Position numbers and translations under genes: made by a program
In this document: positions 1-6,307 of the stretch, piece after piece
Layout of the letters: each line of letters opens with the position of its first letter
How positions within the stretch are numbered: position 1 is the stretch's first letter
Assembly (NCBI GenBank): GCA_947072565.1
Contig: CAMTIM010000034.1
Location: 1-42,212, forward strand
Length of the DNA: 42,212 nt
Source of the DNA: an uncultured Peptostreptococcaceae bacterium
GTDB taxonomy: Bacteria; Bacillota; Clostridia; Peptostreptococcales; Peptostreptococcaceae
Direction: 5' to 3'
The notes under the pieces: generated by a model
Database searches by the model: none
Told to the model about the DNA's origin: nothing
The model's input: the letters and a program-made list of their open reading frames with translations, nothing else

Positions 1-762
1 GAATATATTAATGTAATATTAAGTAGTGATTCTTTATCAGATTTTTTTAATAATATTTACATAGTAAAACAAGTTGTGGAACAAGACAAAAAAATATTAA
101 AAGAACTAGACAAAAATAAATCTGAAGTTCAAAAAAAAGAAAAAGATTTTAATGATAAAAAGAATATACAGGAAAAACTTAAAGTAACTTTAGAACAAAA
201 TAAAGAAAAAGTTAAAGCTGATAAAAGTGAGTTAGAGGCTTTAAAAAGAGAGCTAGAAACTGAGGAAGATAGTTTAGAAAATGAAGTAGAAAAATTGGCA
301 GCAGAGAGTGCAGCTAAGCAAGCAGAACTAAATGCAGCAAATAATACTGATGATAGTTTAAATGGAGCTATAATATCTAGTGGATCTTGGCCTGTGCCTG
401 GTCATAGTACAATAAGTTCTCCATATGGATATAGATTACATCCAGTTTTAAATATACAAAAAATGCATACAGGAATAGATATACCAGCTCCTACAGGAAC
501 ACCTGCAGTAGCTATAGACAGTGGAACTGTGACATACTCAGCAGTTCAAGGTACTTATGGTAATACAGTTATGATACAACATGATGATGGAAAAGTATCA
601 TTATATGCTCATAATAGTCAATTATTAGTATCAGTAGGACAAAGAGTACAAAAAGGACAAGTAGTATCAAAGATTGGTACAACAGGAAGATCAACTGGAC
701 CTCATTTACATTTTGAGATAAGAATAAATGGAAAACATACGAACCCAGTTCCATATATATAA
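1..762 (+). CDS. M23-family peptidoglycan endopeptidase, 5' end outside window
   Basis: The reading frame is open from base 1, so the N-terminus (and any signal peptide) lies outside the window; 253 residues are visible. The first ~110 residues are a Lys/Glu-rich coiled coil (VKQVVEQDKKILKELDKNK...), as in CwlO/EnvC-like hydrolases, followed by a short linker. The C-terminal ~120 residues are an M23 (LytM) domain with the zinc-binding HxxxD (H156 and D160 of the visible part, in HTGID) and HxH (H235, H237, in HLHFE). The family cleaves peptide cross-links of peptidoglycan outside the cell, and the coiled coil usually docks regulators such as FtsEX. A GTG at 76 is in frame but internal: the residues before it (NVILSSDSLSDFF...) match the usual conserved segment of this family. 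The exact cross-link cut and the partner are unknown. Confidence 0.9.
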   Translation, partial: EYINVILSSDSLSDFFNNIYIVKQVVEQDKKILKELDKNKSEVQKKEKDFNDKKNIQEKLKVTLEQNKEKVKADKSELEALKRELETEEDSLENEVEKLAAESAAKQAELNAANNTDDSLNGAIISSGSWPVPGHSTISSPYGYRLHPVLNIQKMHTGIDIPAPTGTPAVAIDSGTVTYSAVQGTYGNTVMIQHDDGKVSLYAHNSQLLVSVGQRVQKGQVVSKIGTTGRSTGPHLHFEIRINGKHTNPVPYI

Positions 763-780
763 TATAAAATTATATTCAAA

Positions 781-828
781 AAACTAAGTACCTGCTATAT
801 AATACTTTATATAGCAGGTACTTAGTTT
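781..828 (+). terminator. Perfect 22-bp stem hairpin, terminator of the M23 gene
   Basis: Positions 781-802 and 807-828 are exact inverted complements with a 4-nt loop (TACT), 18 nt after the stop codon. The right arm ends in TTT with TTG following, so the U-tract is short. The length and perfection of the stem are unusual for a simple terminator. Confidence 0.75.
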
Positions 829-875
829 TGTGTTAAACAAAATAATAAATTATTTAAAATTTAAGGAGAACTTTG

Positions 876-1382
876 ATGAAGGAATATGTAGTTGTAGATT
901 TAGAAACAACAGGTCTTGATCCATATAAAGGCTGTGAGATAATAGAAATAGGTATAACAGAAATAATTAATAATAAAATAGTGAAAAACTATTCTAGATT
1001 TGTGAAACCAAAAGGGATTATACCATACTTTATAACTAATATAACTAATATAACTAATGAAATGGTTGAAAATGAAGAAGGTATTGAAACTGTACTACCG
1101 AGATTTAGAGATTATATAGGTGATAGAACAATCATAGCTCATAATGCAAAATTTGATTTGAAATTTTTAAATTACTATCTTGAAGAATTAAATTTAGAAC
1201 CAATAGAAAATCATATATGTACTTTAGAGTTATTAAAGAGTAGTAAAACATACAAAGGCAAGAATAAAAAATTAGAAACTGCATGTGAATATTATAATAT
1301 AGAAAATAAAAATGCTCATAGAGCTGATAGTGATACATTAGCAACAGCTGAGTTATTTTTGAAAATAAAAGATGATAAATAA
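876..1382 (+). CDS. DnaQ-like 3'-5' exonuclease (DEDDh)
   Basis: A 168-residue single-domain exonuclease of the RNase T/DNA polymerase III epsilon family. ExoI is VDLETTGLDP (D8, E10), ExoII is HNAKFDLKFL, and ExoIII is HRADSDTLAT with the DEDDh histidine and final aspartate. These metal ligands indicate an active 3'-5' nuclease on DNA or RNA. It has no polymerase or helicase domain. A TTG at 873 is in frame, but the ATG at 876 has the better spacing to the AAGGAGAA at 863-870, so I use the ATG. It stands alone between two terminators. Family members act in proofreading, repair or RNA trimming; the sequence does not say which. Confidence 0.88.
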   Translation: MKEYVVVDLETTGLDPYKGCEIIEIGITEIINNKIVKNYSRFVKPKGIIPYFITNITNITNEMVENEEGIETVLPRFRDYIGDRTIIAHNAKFDLKFLNYYLEELNLEPIENHICTLELLKSSKTYKGKNKKLETACEYYNIENKNAHRADSDTLATAELFLKIKDDK

Positions 1383-1415
1383 AATAAGTGTAAATTTTAC
1401 ACTTATTTTATTTTA
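1381..1415 (+). terminator. Rho-independent terminator after the exonuclease
   Basis: Arms 1381-1393 and 1397-1409 pair perfectly (core AAGTGTAA/TTACACTT) with a 3-nt loop, followed by ATTTTAT. It begins within the stop codon of the exonuclease gene. Confidence 0.8.
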
Positions 1416-1520
1416 TATAGGGATAATATAGAATAAAAAATTACTTATATTTAGTATTTAAAATTAATATAATTTCATAATATATAAAAGACGTAAAAAT
1501 CCTTTTGGGGGGTTGATATT

Positions 1521-1820
1521 ATGATTTTTATAGATATTAATATTTTTATAGATAAATTAGAATTTAATGTATTTGAATTAAAAAATAATAACAGAAAAGA
1601 TATATTAGCGGATGAGGTAATAATTCCTAAGTCTTTTGACATAGGAAATAAATTAAATTATTTGAGAAAATTCATGAAAATGCTTATAAATCAATATAAT
1701 GTAAAAAAAGCATATATAAATATAGAAGATGCTATAGGCGTAGATATAGTTGATATTGTTAAAATTGAAGGAATGGTTGAAGAAGTACTTTCTAATAGGG
1801 GGGTGAGCATATGCAAATAA
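1521..1820 (+). CDS. Small protein overlapping a Ser/Thr kinase gene; possible RNase H/RuvC-like fold
   Basis: A 99-residue soluble protein I do not recognise with certainty. It starts at an ATG behind a strong GGGGGG ribosome binding site (1506-1511). Its last 10 bases overlap the start of the kinase gene at 1811, whose own ribosome binding site (AGGGGGGTGA) lies inside this gene, so the two are probably translationally coupled. The order of elements (an early strand with Asp, FIDINIFID; a helix; AYINIEDAIGV with an acidic residue; then KIEGMVEEVLSNRGVSI) loosely recalls the RNase H/RuvC-like fold, in which those acids bind metal. That resemblance is an inference from pattern, not an alignment. 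It could equally be a kinase partner or substrate. Confidence 0.7.
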   Translation: MIFIDINIFIDKLEFNVFELKNNNRKDILADEVIIPKSFDIGNKLNYLRKFMKMLINQYNVKKAYINIEDAIGVDIVDIVKIEGMVEEVLSNRGVSICK

Positions 1821-2827
1821 GTCCAAAATTTAATCTTAAAGTGATAGAGAAGATAAATTCAGAAGGGGTAAATTCAGCATTATATCTTGTAGAGGATGCA
1901 CAACTATCATCTAGATTTATTTTAAAGCAAATTGATAAAAAAAATTTTAAAGAAGTAGATAAATATTTTGAAGAATCTAAGAAGGTATATAACTCTAAGC
2001 ACCCTAATATTATAACTATAAACACCGCATCTTATGATGATGAGTATATATATATTACAATGCCATATTTTAAAAATGGGTCATTGTATCATTTATTAGA
2101 GAATACAAATCTTACAATAAGAGAAATAATAAAGTATTCGCTAGATTTTTTATCAGCTATTCAATATATTCATAACAATGGTTTAATACATTGTGACATA
2201 AAGCCAAATAACATATTAATAAGTGATTCTAGGGAAGCTGTATTAACAGATTTTGGATCTGCACTATATTTGAATTATCTAGGCAATGCTAGATTAAAAA
2301 ATGTATATTATAAGCATATAGCTCCAGAACAATGCACAAACTCTATTATAAGTAAAAAAATAGATATATATCAAATAGGAACTACATTATATAGAATGTG
2401 TAATGGAAATGAAGAATACAACAAGCAAGCTCGAAAATATAAGGATTTAAATTGTTTAAAGTTAGCATGTGCAAAAGGTAAATTTCCAATTAGAAAAAAA
2501 TATCTACCTCATATACCTAAATCAATGATAAATGTAATAGAGAGATGTTTAATGGTAAATCCTCAAGATAGATATGAAAGTGTTTTAGAGATAATGAATG
2601 ATATATCTAATATAAGTGAAAACTTAGATTGGCATTATACTAAAAGAGATAAAAATTATTTTACTTGGACATTGGAAAATAATTTTAAAAGTATACAAGT
2701 AGCATTATATAAAGAAAATGAAACATGGAATATCATAAATGATGATAAAATAATTCCTTTTATAGAAAGTAAAGCGAAAGGTTATAGAGAAATAAGAGAA
2801 ATAATAAAAAATCACGAAAAAAAATAG
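1811..2827 (+). CDS. Soluble Hanks-type Ser/Thr protein kinase
   Basis: A 338-residue eukaryotic-like kinase. It shows the ATP-anchoring lysine (K39 in FILKQ), catalytic loop HCDIKPNN (D129, N134), DFG (D147, in TDFGSA), APE (172-173, in IAPEQC) and the subdomain IX DIYQIG. The glycine-rich loop is weak (EKINSEGVNSALY). The usual HRD is HCD, so this is a non-RD kinase, which usually does not depend on activation-loop phosphorylation. The kinase domain covers about residues 8-270. A ~65-residue tail follows (WHYTKRDKNYFTW...) with no membrane segment or PASTA domain, unlike PrkC. The gene overlaps the small upstream gene by 10 bases and the pair is followed by a hairpin. Targets are unknown. 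Confidence 0.9.
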   Translation: MQISPKFNLKVIEKINSEGVNSALYLVEDAQLSSRFILKQIDKKNFKEVDKYFEESKKVYNSKHPNIITINTASYDDEYIYITMPYFKNGSLYHLLENTNLTIREIIKYSLDFLSAIQYIHNNGLIHCDIKPNNILISDSREAVLTDFGSALYLNYLGNARLKNVYYKHIAPEQCTNSIISKKIDIYQIGTTLYRMCNGNEEYNKQARKYKDLNCLKLACAKGKFPIRKKYLPHIPKSMINVIERCLMVNPQDRYESVLEIMNDISNISENLDWHYTKRDKNYFTWTLENNFKSIQVALYKENETWNIINDDKIIPFIESKAKGYREIREIIKNHEKK

Positions 2828-2853
2828 CCTTACTTTAACCGATCAAGTAAGGC
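2827..2853 (+). terminator. Hairpin after the kinase gene
   Basis: GCCTTACTT (2827-2835) pairs with AAGTAAGGC (2845-2853) around a 9-nt loop, starting on the last base of the kinase stop codon. There is no clear U-tract (CATTAAAAGG follows), so it may be a processing or stabilising hairpin rather than a strict intrinsic terminator. Confidence 0.5.
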
Positions 2854-2887
2854 CATTAAAAGGGGTAAAATATATTATAAAAAGGGG

Positions 2888-2945
2888 TTTATTAGGGAAT
2901 ATATTTTATTTGGGGAGTAAATAGTCGGTTATTAGGGGAATAACC
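2888..2945 (+). promoter_or_regulatory. Three degenerate hairpins, each with a GGG(G) loop, in the spacer before a secreted protein
   Basis: The spacer 2828-3119 contains three related short elements: TTTATTAGGGAATA (2888-2901), TTTATTTGGGGAGTAA (2905-2920) and GTTATTAGGGGAATAA (2928-2943). Each can fold with the G-run in the loop; the third is strongest (GGTTATT at 2927-2933 pairing with AATAACC at 2939-2945). The stems differ but keep pairing. Loops carrying GGA resemble CsrA targets, but this is a guess. The rest of the spacer is very AT-rich, with a TTCGACA at 2966-2972 (the complement of a Spo0A box) and no clear single promoter. Confidence 0.4.
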
Positions 2946-3119
2946 TTAAATTAATAATAACAAAATTCGACAAAAAAATCAATGGGAAAAACAAAAAAGT
3001 TTTTAAAAAATATAAATAAAATATAAATTAAATAAATATTATAAAAAATAATTAAAAAAACAAAAATGAATGAAAAATTTTCCTATGCATAAACTAAGAA
3101 AAACGCTTAGGAGGAAACT

Positions 3120-3602
3120 ATGAAAAGATTTAAATTAATAAGTATGTTTACTATTTTATTTGTAATGCTTATGTGCAAGACCTCGCTTTGTATAGATAAA
3201 CATGATGAGTATGGAAAAGACGTATGGATAAATAACACAAGTGACAATGATTTAAAAATAAGGATAATGGATGTAAATATAATAAAAGAAAAAATTAATA
3301 TAGGTAATACTTATAATGCATCGGCTATAATAACTATGAATGTAGCAAATAATGGGAAGTGTGATGTAGAGTTATCGAATATAGATATTTATCCATACCA
3401 AGGAGGTAAGTCAACTAAATATTTTGTGAGTACATCAAATGATAATATAAGTGGATTTATAGGTAATATAAAGACTGGAGATAGCAAAAATATTAAAATT
3501 GGAGTAGCATTACATAATACAAATGAAAATATAAAGCTAGAAATGTCTAATATAGAAGATGTGGCAAATGAAACTGTAACAAAGAGCATAAAGGTAAAAT
3601 AA
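3120..3602 (+). CDS. Secreted protein of unknown function, beta-sandwich-like
   Basis: A 160-residue protein with an N-terminal signal peptide (MKRF, then a hydrophobic stretch to about residue 24) and no other membrane segment. No lipobox precedes the cysteines at ~19 and ~24, so it is probably released or loosely wall-bound. The mature part alternates polar and hydrophobic residues (KIRIMDVNIIKEKINIGNTYNASAI..., NVANNGKCDVELSNIDIYP..., GNIKTGDSKNIKIGVAL), typical of an immunoglobulin-like beta-sandwich such as DUF4352/CARDB-type extracellular domains. I do not recognise a named family. The start is fixed by TAGGAGGAAACT just upstream. That Shine-Dalgarno can pair with nearby sequence (CTAAG at about 3093-3097 with CTTAG), which could reduce translation. 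It stands alone between spacer 2828-3119 and a strong terminator. Confidence 0.75.
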   Translation: MKRFKLISMFTILFVMLMCKTSLCIDKHDEYGKDVWINNTSDNDLKIRIMDVNIIKEKINIGNTYNASAIITMNVANNGKCDVELSNIDIYPYQGGKSTKYFVSTSNDNISGFIGNIKTGDSKNIKIGVALHNTNENIKLEMSNIEDVANETVTKSIKVK

Positions 3603-3630
3603 AAAAGAAAAGCAATTGCTTTTCTTTTTT
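3601..3630. terminator. Perfect 30-nt palindromic bidirectional terminator
   Basis: Positions 3601-3615 and 3616-3630 are exact complements centred on GCAATTGC, with A-run and T-run ends. It lies between the secreted-protein gene (plus) and the ferredoxin gene (minus), so it can stop transcription from both sides. Confidence 0.88.
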
Positions 3631-3636
3631 TATGTA

Positions 3637-3825
<189 letters not shown>

Positions 3826-4012
3826 CTATTATCTACATTATATAATACCCAAAGCTATATATTTTATAACATCATAATAAAAAAAATTAATAATTACAAT
3901 TGATTTTTTATATAAAAATACACAAAATACTATAAATTTAAACTTACAAATTTGTTCTTTGATTTATTTTGTATAACAATGTATAATTACCTTATATAAT
4001 GAGGAGGAGTAC

Positions 4013-4951
4013 ATGAGCTATTATAATGATGACCAAAATAAAATAAGGCGAAAAAAAGTAAGTTCTAGCAATTTAAATAAAGAGCCTTTAAAAAATACTA
4101 AAAGTAATAATGAAAAAAAAGAAACTAACAATATAAAAAGAGAAAGACAAACTGTAAATAAACCAAATAAAAATATAAATAAGAAACCAGATGCAAAACA
4201 AAATATTTCTAGACAAAATAAGAAACGTTTAAAGCGAAAGAAGAAGCTATCAAATATAGCTAAAAAAGTTTTAGTAATCGCATTACTTTTCTTAGTTGTA
4301 TTATCAATAGTAGGATCAGTTATTGTGTTTACTGTATTGAAGGATTCACAAAATGTGACAAGTGAATTGCTAAAGCAAAATTATATAAGCAGTGAAGTTG
4401 TTGCTGAGGACCAAATACCTAAATATTTGAAAGATGCAGTTGTCTCAATAGAAGATGAGCGATTTTATAAACACAATGGAGTGGATGAAATATCTTTAGC
4501 AAGATCAGTAGTTCATAATTTATTTAAAAAGACTACCCAAGGGGGAAGTACTATAGAAATGCAAATTTCTAAAAATTTACTGACTAACAATGATAAAACC
4601 ATAAAAAGGAAAATGAAAGATATTTACAATGCTACATCAATGAACAAAAATATGAGTAAACAAGATATACTTGCAGTATATTTAAATAATATATATTTAG
4701 GAAAATCATCATATGGAGTTTCTAAAGGATCTAAGGCATATTTTGGAAAAGATGTAAGTGACTTAAACTTAGCAGAGTGTGCAATGTTAGCTGGAATAAC
4801 TAATAGCCCAGCAAGATATAGCAAACATACAGAAGCTAAGAAAAGACAAGAGACTATACTTTATAAGATGAAAGAATTAGGTTATATAAATGAAAAAGAA
4901 TACAGCGAGGCATTAATAGAAAATGTGCCGTTTAAGTCTGAAATAGAATAA
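4013..4951 (+). CDS. Monofunctional GT51 peptidoglycan glycosyltransferase
   Basis: A 312-residue membrane enzyme. A Lys/Asn-rich cytoplasmic tail (1-84) precedes one transmembrane helix (~86-108), then a GT51 domain outside. GT51 polymerises lipid II into glycan strands. Visible motifs are SIEDERFYKHNGVD with catalytic E147; QGGSTIEMQISKNL; KRKMKDIY; and KQDILAVYLNNIYLG. No transpeptidase domain follows, so it is not a bifunctional class A PBP. Two motifs deviate: GGSTITQQ is GGSTIEMQ, and RKxxE ends in Asp (D203), so processivity or activity may differ. The start has GAGGAGG ahead. It is followed 14 bases later by the DUF3785-like gene, probably co-transcribed. Confidence 0.88.
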   Translation: MSYYNDDQNKIRRKKVSSSNLNKEPLKNTKSNNEKKETNNIKRERQTVNKPNKNINKKPDAKQNISRQNKKRLKRKKKLSNIAKKVLVIALLFLVVLSIVGSVIVFTVLKDSQNVTSELLKQNYISSEVVAEDQIPKYLKDAVVSIEDERFYKHNGVDEISLARSVVHNLFKKTTQGGSTIEMQISKNLLTNNDKTIKRKMKDIYNATSMNKNMSKQDILAVYLNNIYLGKSSYGVSKGSKAYFGKDVSDLNLAECAMLAGITNSPARYSKHTEAKKRQETILYKMKELGYINEKEYSEALIENVPFKSEIE

Positions 4952-4965
4952 CAGTGAGGTGTAAT

Positions 4966-5385
4966 ATGAGTTCATACAAATTTAATTACGAAGAAAAAGA
5001 ATATTTATTAACTACAGAAAATTGTAGTGATATGATAAATGATGAAGAAAAACCAGTAAAAGGAATAAAAGAAGAACATATATTAGAAATACTAAATTCT
5101 GCAAATGATGTAGATTTTGATATACAATATTATCAAGAAGCATGTCCTAAGTGTTTAGCAGGAGTAAAAGAAAAGCAAAAATTCTTCGGATTTGTAGAGT
5201 ATCACTTCTATATATTTACTAAAAAAGGGGAATATGTAATAAGTGATATATCTAAAGAATATGATGGTTTATCTTTTAATAAATTATCAAGAGCGAATAA
5301 GGTTGATGATAGCTATATAGTTAGTATAATAGTTTGTGAGAACTGTCAAGACTATATAATACAAATAGAGAATTGCATAGTATAG
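4966..5385 (+). CDS. DUF3785-like clostridial protein with two CxxC pairs
   Basis: A 139-residue cytoplasmic protein of unknown function that I recognise as like the clostridial DUF3785 family (starts SSYKFNYEEKEYLLTTENC...). It has two cysteine pairs, CPKC (mid-protein) and CENC (near the C-terminus), which could together bind zinc. The centre (FGFVEYHFYIFTKKGEYVISDISKEY) looks like beta-hairpins. A GTG at 4954 is in frame, but the GAGGTG at 4956-4961 serves better as the ribosome binding site for the ATG at 4966. It follows the GT51 gene by 14 bases and ends at a strong terminator. No catalytic motif is visible. Confidence 0.75.
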   Translation: MSSYKFNYEEKEYLLTTENCSDMINDEEKPVKGIKEEHILEILNSANDVDFDIQYYQEACPKCLAGVKEKQKFFGFVEYHFYIFTKKGEYVISDISKEYDGLSFNKLSRANKVDDSYIVSIIVCENCQDYIIQIENCIV

Positions 5386-5388
5386 AAA

Positions 5389-5424
5389 AAATAGCCTATT
5401 GATTTTTATATCAATAGGCTATTT
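5389..5424. terminator. Terminator, 15-bp stem
   Basis: Arms 5389-5403 and 5410-5424 (core AATAGCCTATTGAT) pair perfectly around a 6-nt T/A loop. It lies between the DUF3785-like gene and the convergent SIMPL gene and can work in both directions. Confidence 0.82.
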
Positions 5425-5451
5425 ATATGTATAAAATTATTTGAGTTTTAC

Positions 5452-6099
5452 TTAGTATGGATATGTAGAAAACGTAGCTTCAATCTCTGCAGTTATTTTA
5501 ACTAAACCTGGTGATATTCCTTGAGCATAAGTAATTGAACTAGAATAATATGTAATAGAGTATAGTGGGGAGCTAGTTTCAACTATTTTATAAGGGATAG
5601 GGTTATATTTGACTCCGAAATTTTTAGCTAATATATTAGCTTTGTTTAAGGCATCTTGTGTGGCTCTTTTTAAAGTTTTATTATAGTAATGATTAGGATT
5701 AGAAAGAATAAAATCTATACTCATATCATCATTGGCACCATTTTCTATAACTAATGAGTATACATCATCTATTTTGTCAAAGTCATCAATCAATATGGTT
5801 ATTAGTTGAGTTACCTTATAAGAAGTTAATGTATTAGTGTTATAATCATAATTTCTTATAACTGATAAATCTTCACTATGAATATTTTCTTTATCGATTC
5901 CATAGTCTGATAAACTAGATAGAATTCTTTTAGAAATTTCGCTATTTTTATCTTGAGCTTCTTCTAAACTTTTATTTTCGCTAGACACTCGCACATTTAA
6001 TCGAGCTCTATCAGAATTCACTTCTACATAACTTGTTCCATGTACAGATAAAGAGCCTTTGTCTGTTGGAACATACATCTTAGAATTTCTGTATTGCAT
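5452..6099 (-). CDS. SIMPL-domain (DUF541) protein
   Basis: A 215-residue protein with a SIMPL/DUF541 domain over nearly its whole length. The start of the domain (GSLSVHGTSYVEVNSDRARLNVRVSSENKSLEEAQ) and the central pattern (IRNYDYNTNTLTSYKVTQLITILIDDFDKIDDVYSLVIENGA) are characteristic, as is the late ATQDALNKANILAKNFGV helix. Family members form oligomers. Some are periplasmic or surface-linked (for example BP26) and have been tied to stress tolerance, but the biochemical role is unclear. No signal peptide or transmembrane segment is present, so this one is probably cytoplasmic. A GAGGAGG ribosome binding site precedes the ATG at 6099. It is monocistronic. Confidence 0.87.
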   Translation of the reverse strand: MQYRNSKMYVPTDKGSLSVHGTSYVEVNSDRARLNVRVSSENKSLEEAQDKNSEISKRILSSLSDYGIDKENIHSEDLSVIRNYDYNTNTLTSYKVTQLITILIDDFDKIDDVYSLVIENGANDDMSIDFILSNPNHYYNKTLKRATQDALNKANILAKNFGVKYNPIPYKIVETSSPLYSITYYSSSITYAQGISPGLVKITAEIEATFSTYPY

Positions 6100-6210
6100 A
6101 TTAAAAACCTCCTCAAAAAATATTAACTTATAACAATAATATTCAATTAAATATAAAATTATGAAAATAAGGCGATTTAAGAATAGAAAGTAATATTTAA
6201 ATACTTTTAT

Positions 6211-6238
6211 TTGGGAAAAACAGTATCTATGATATAAT
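6211..6238 (+). promoter_or_regulatory. Candidate sigma-A promoter of the sigma-54 activator gene
   Basis: TTGGGA at 6211-6216 and TATAAT at 6233-6238, separated by 16 nt, ~70 nt ahead of the activator's start. The -10 is perfect and the -35 is partial. Confidence 0.6.
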
Positions 6239-6307
6239 ACAGATTAATAATATTAAGTTATTTTATATAAATAAAATAAGTAATATGTTTAAGGGAGAGA
6301 TTGAATA

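Noticed and set aside
781-828. A mobile-element end or attachment site
   Set aside because: The long perfect inverted repeat has a 4-nt loop, sits just after a stop codon, and no transposase, integrase or direct repeat is nearby; a terminator explains it.
5452-6099. A secreted SIMPL-domain protein
   Set aside because: The N-terminus (MQYRNSKMYVPTDKG) has no hydrophobic segment, so I call it cytoplasmic.
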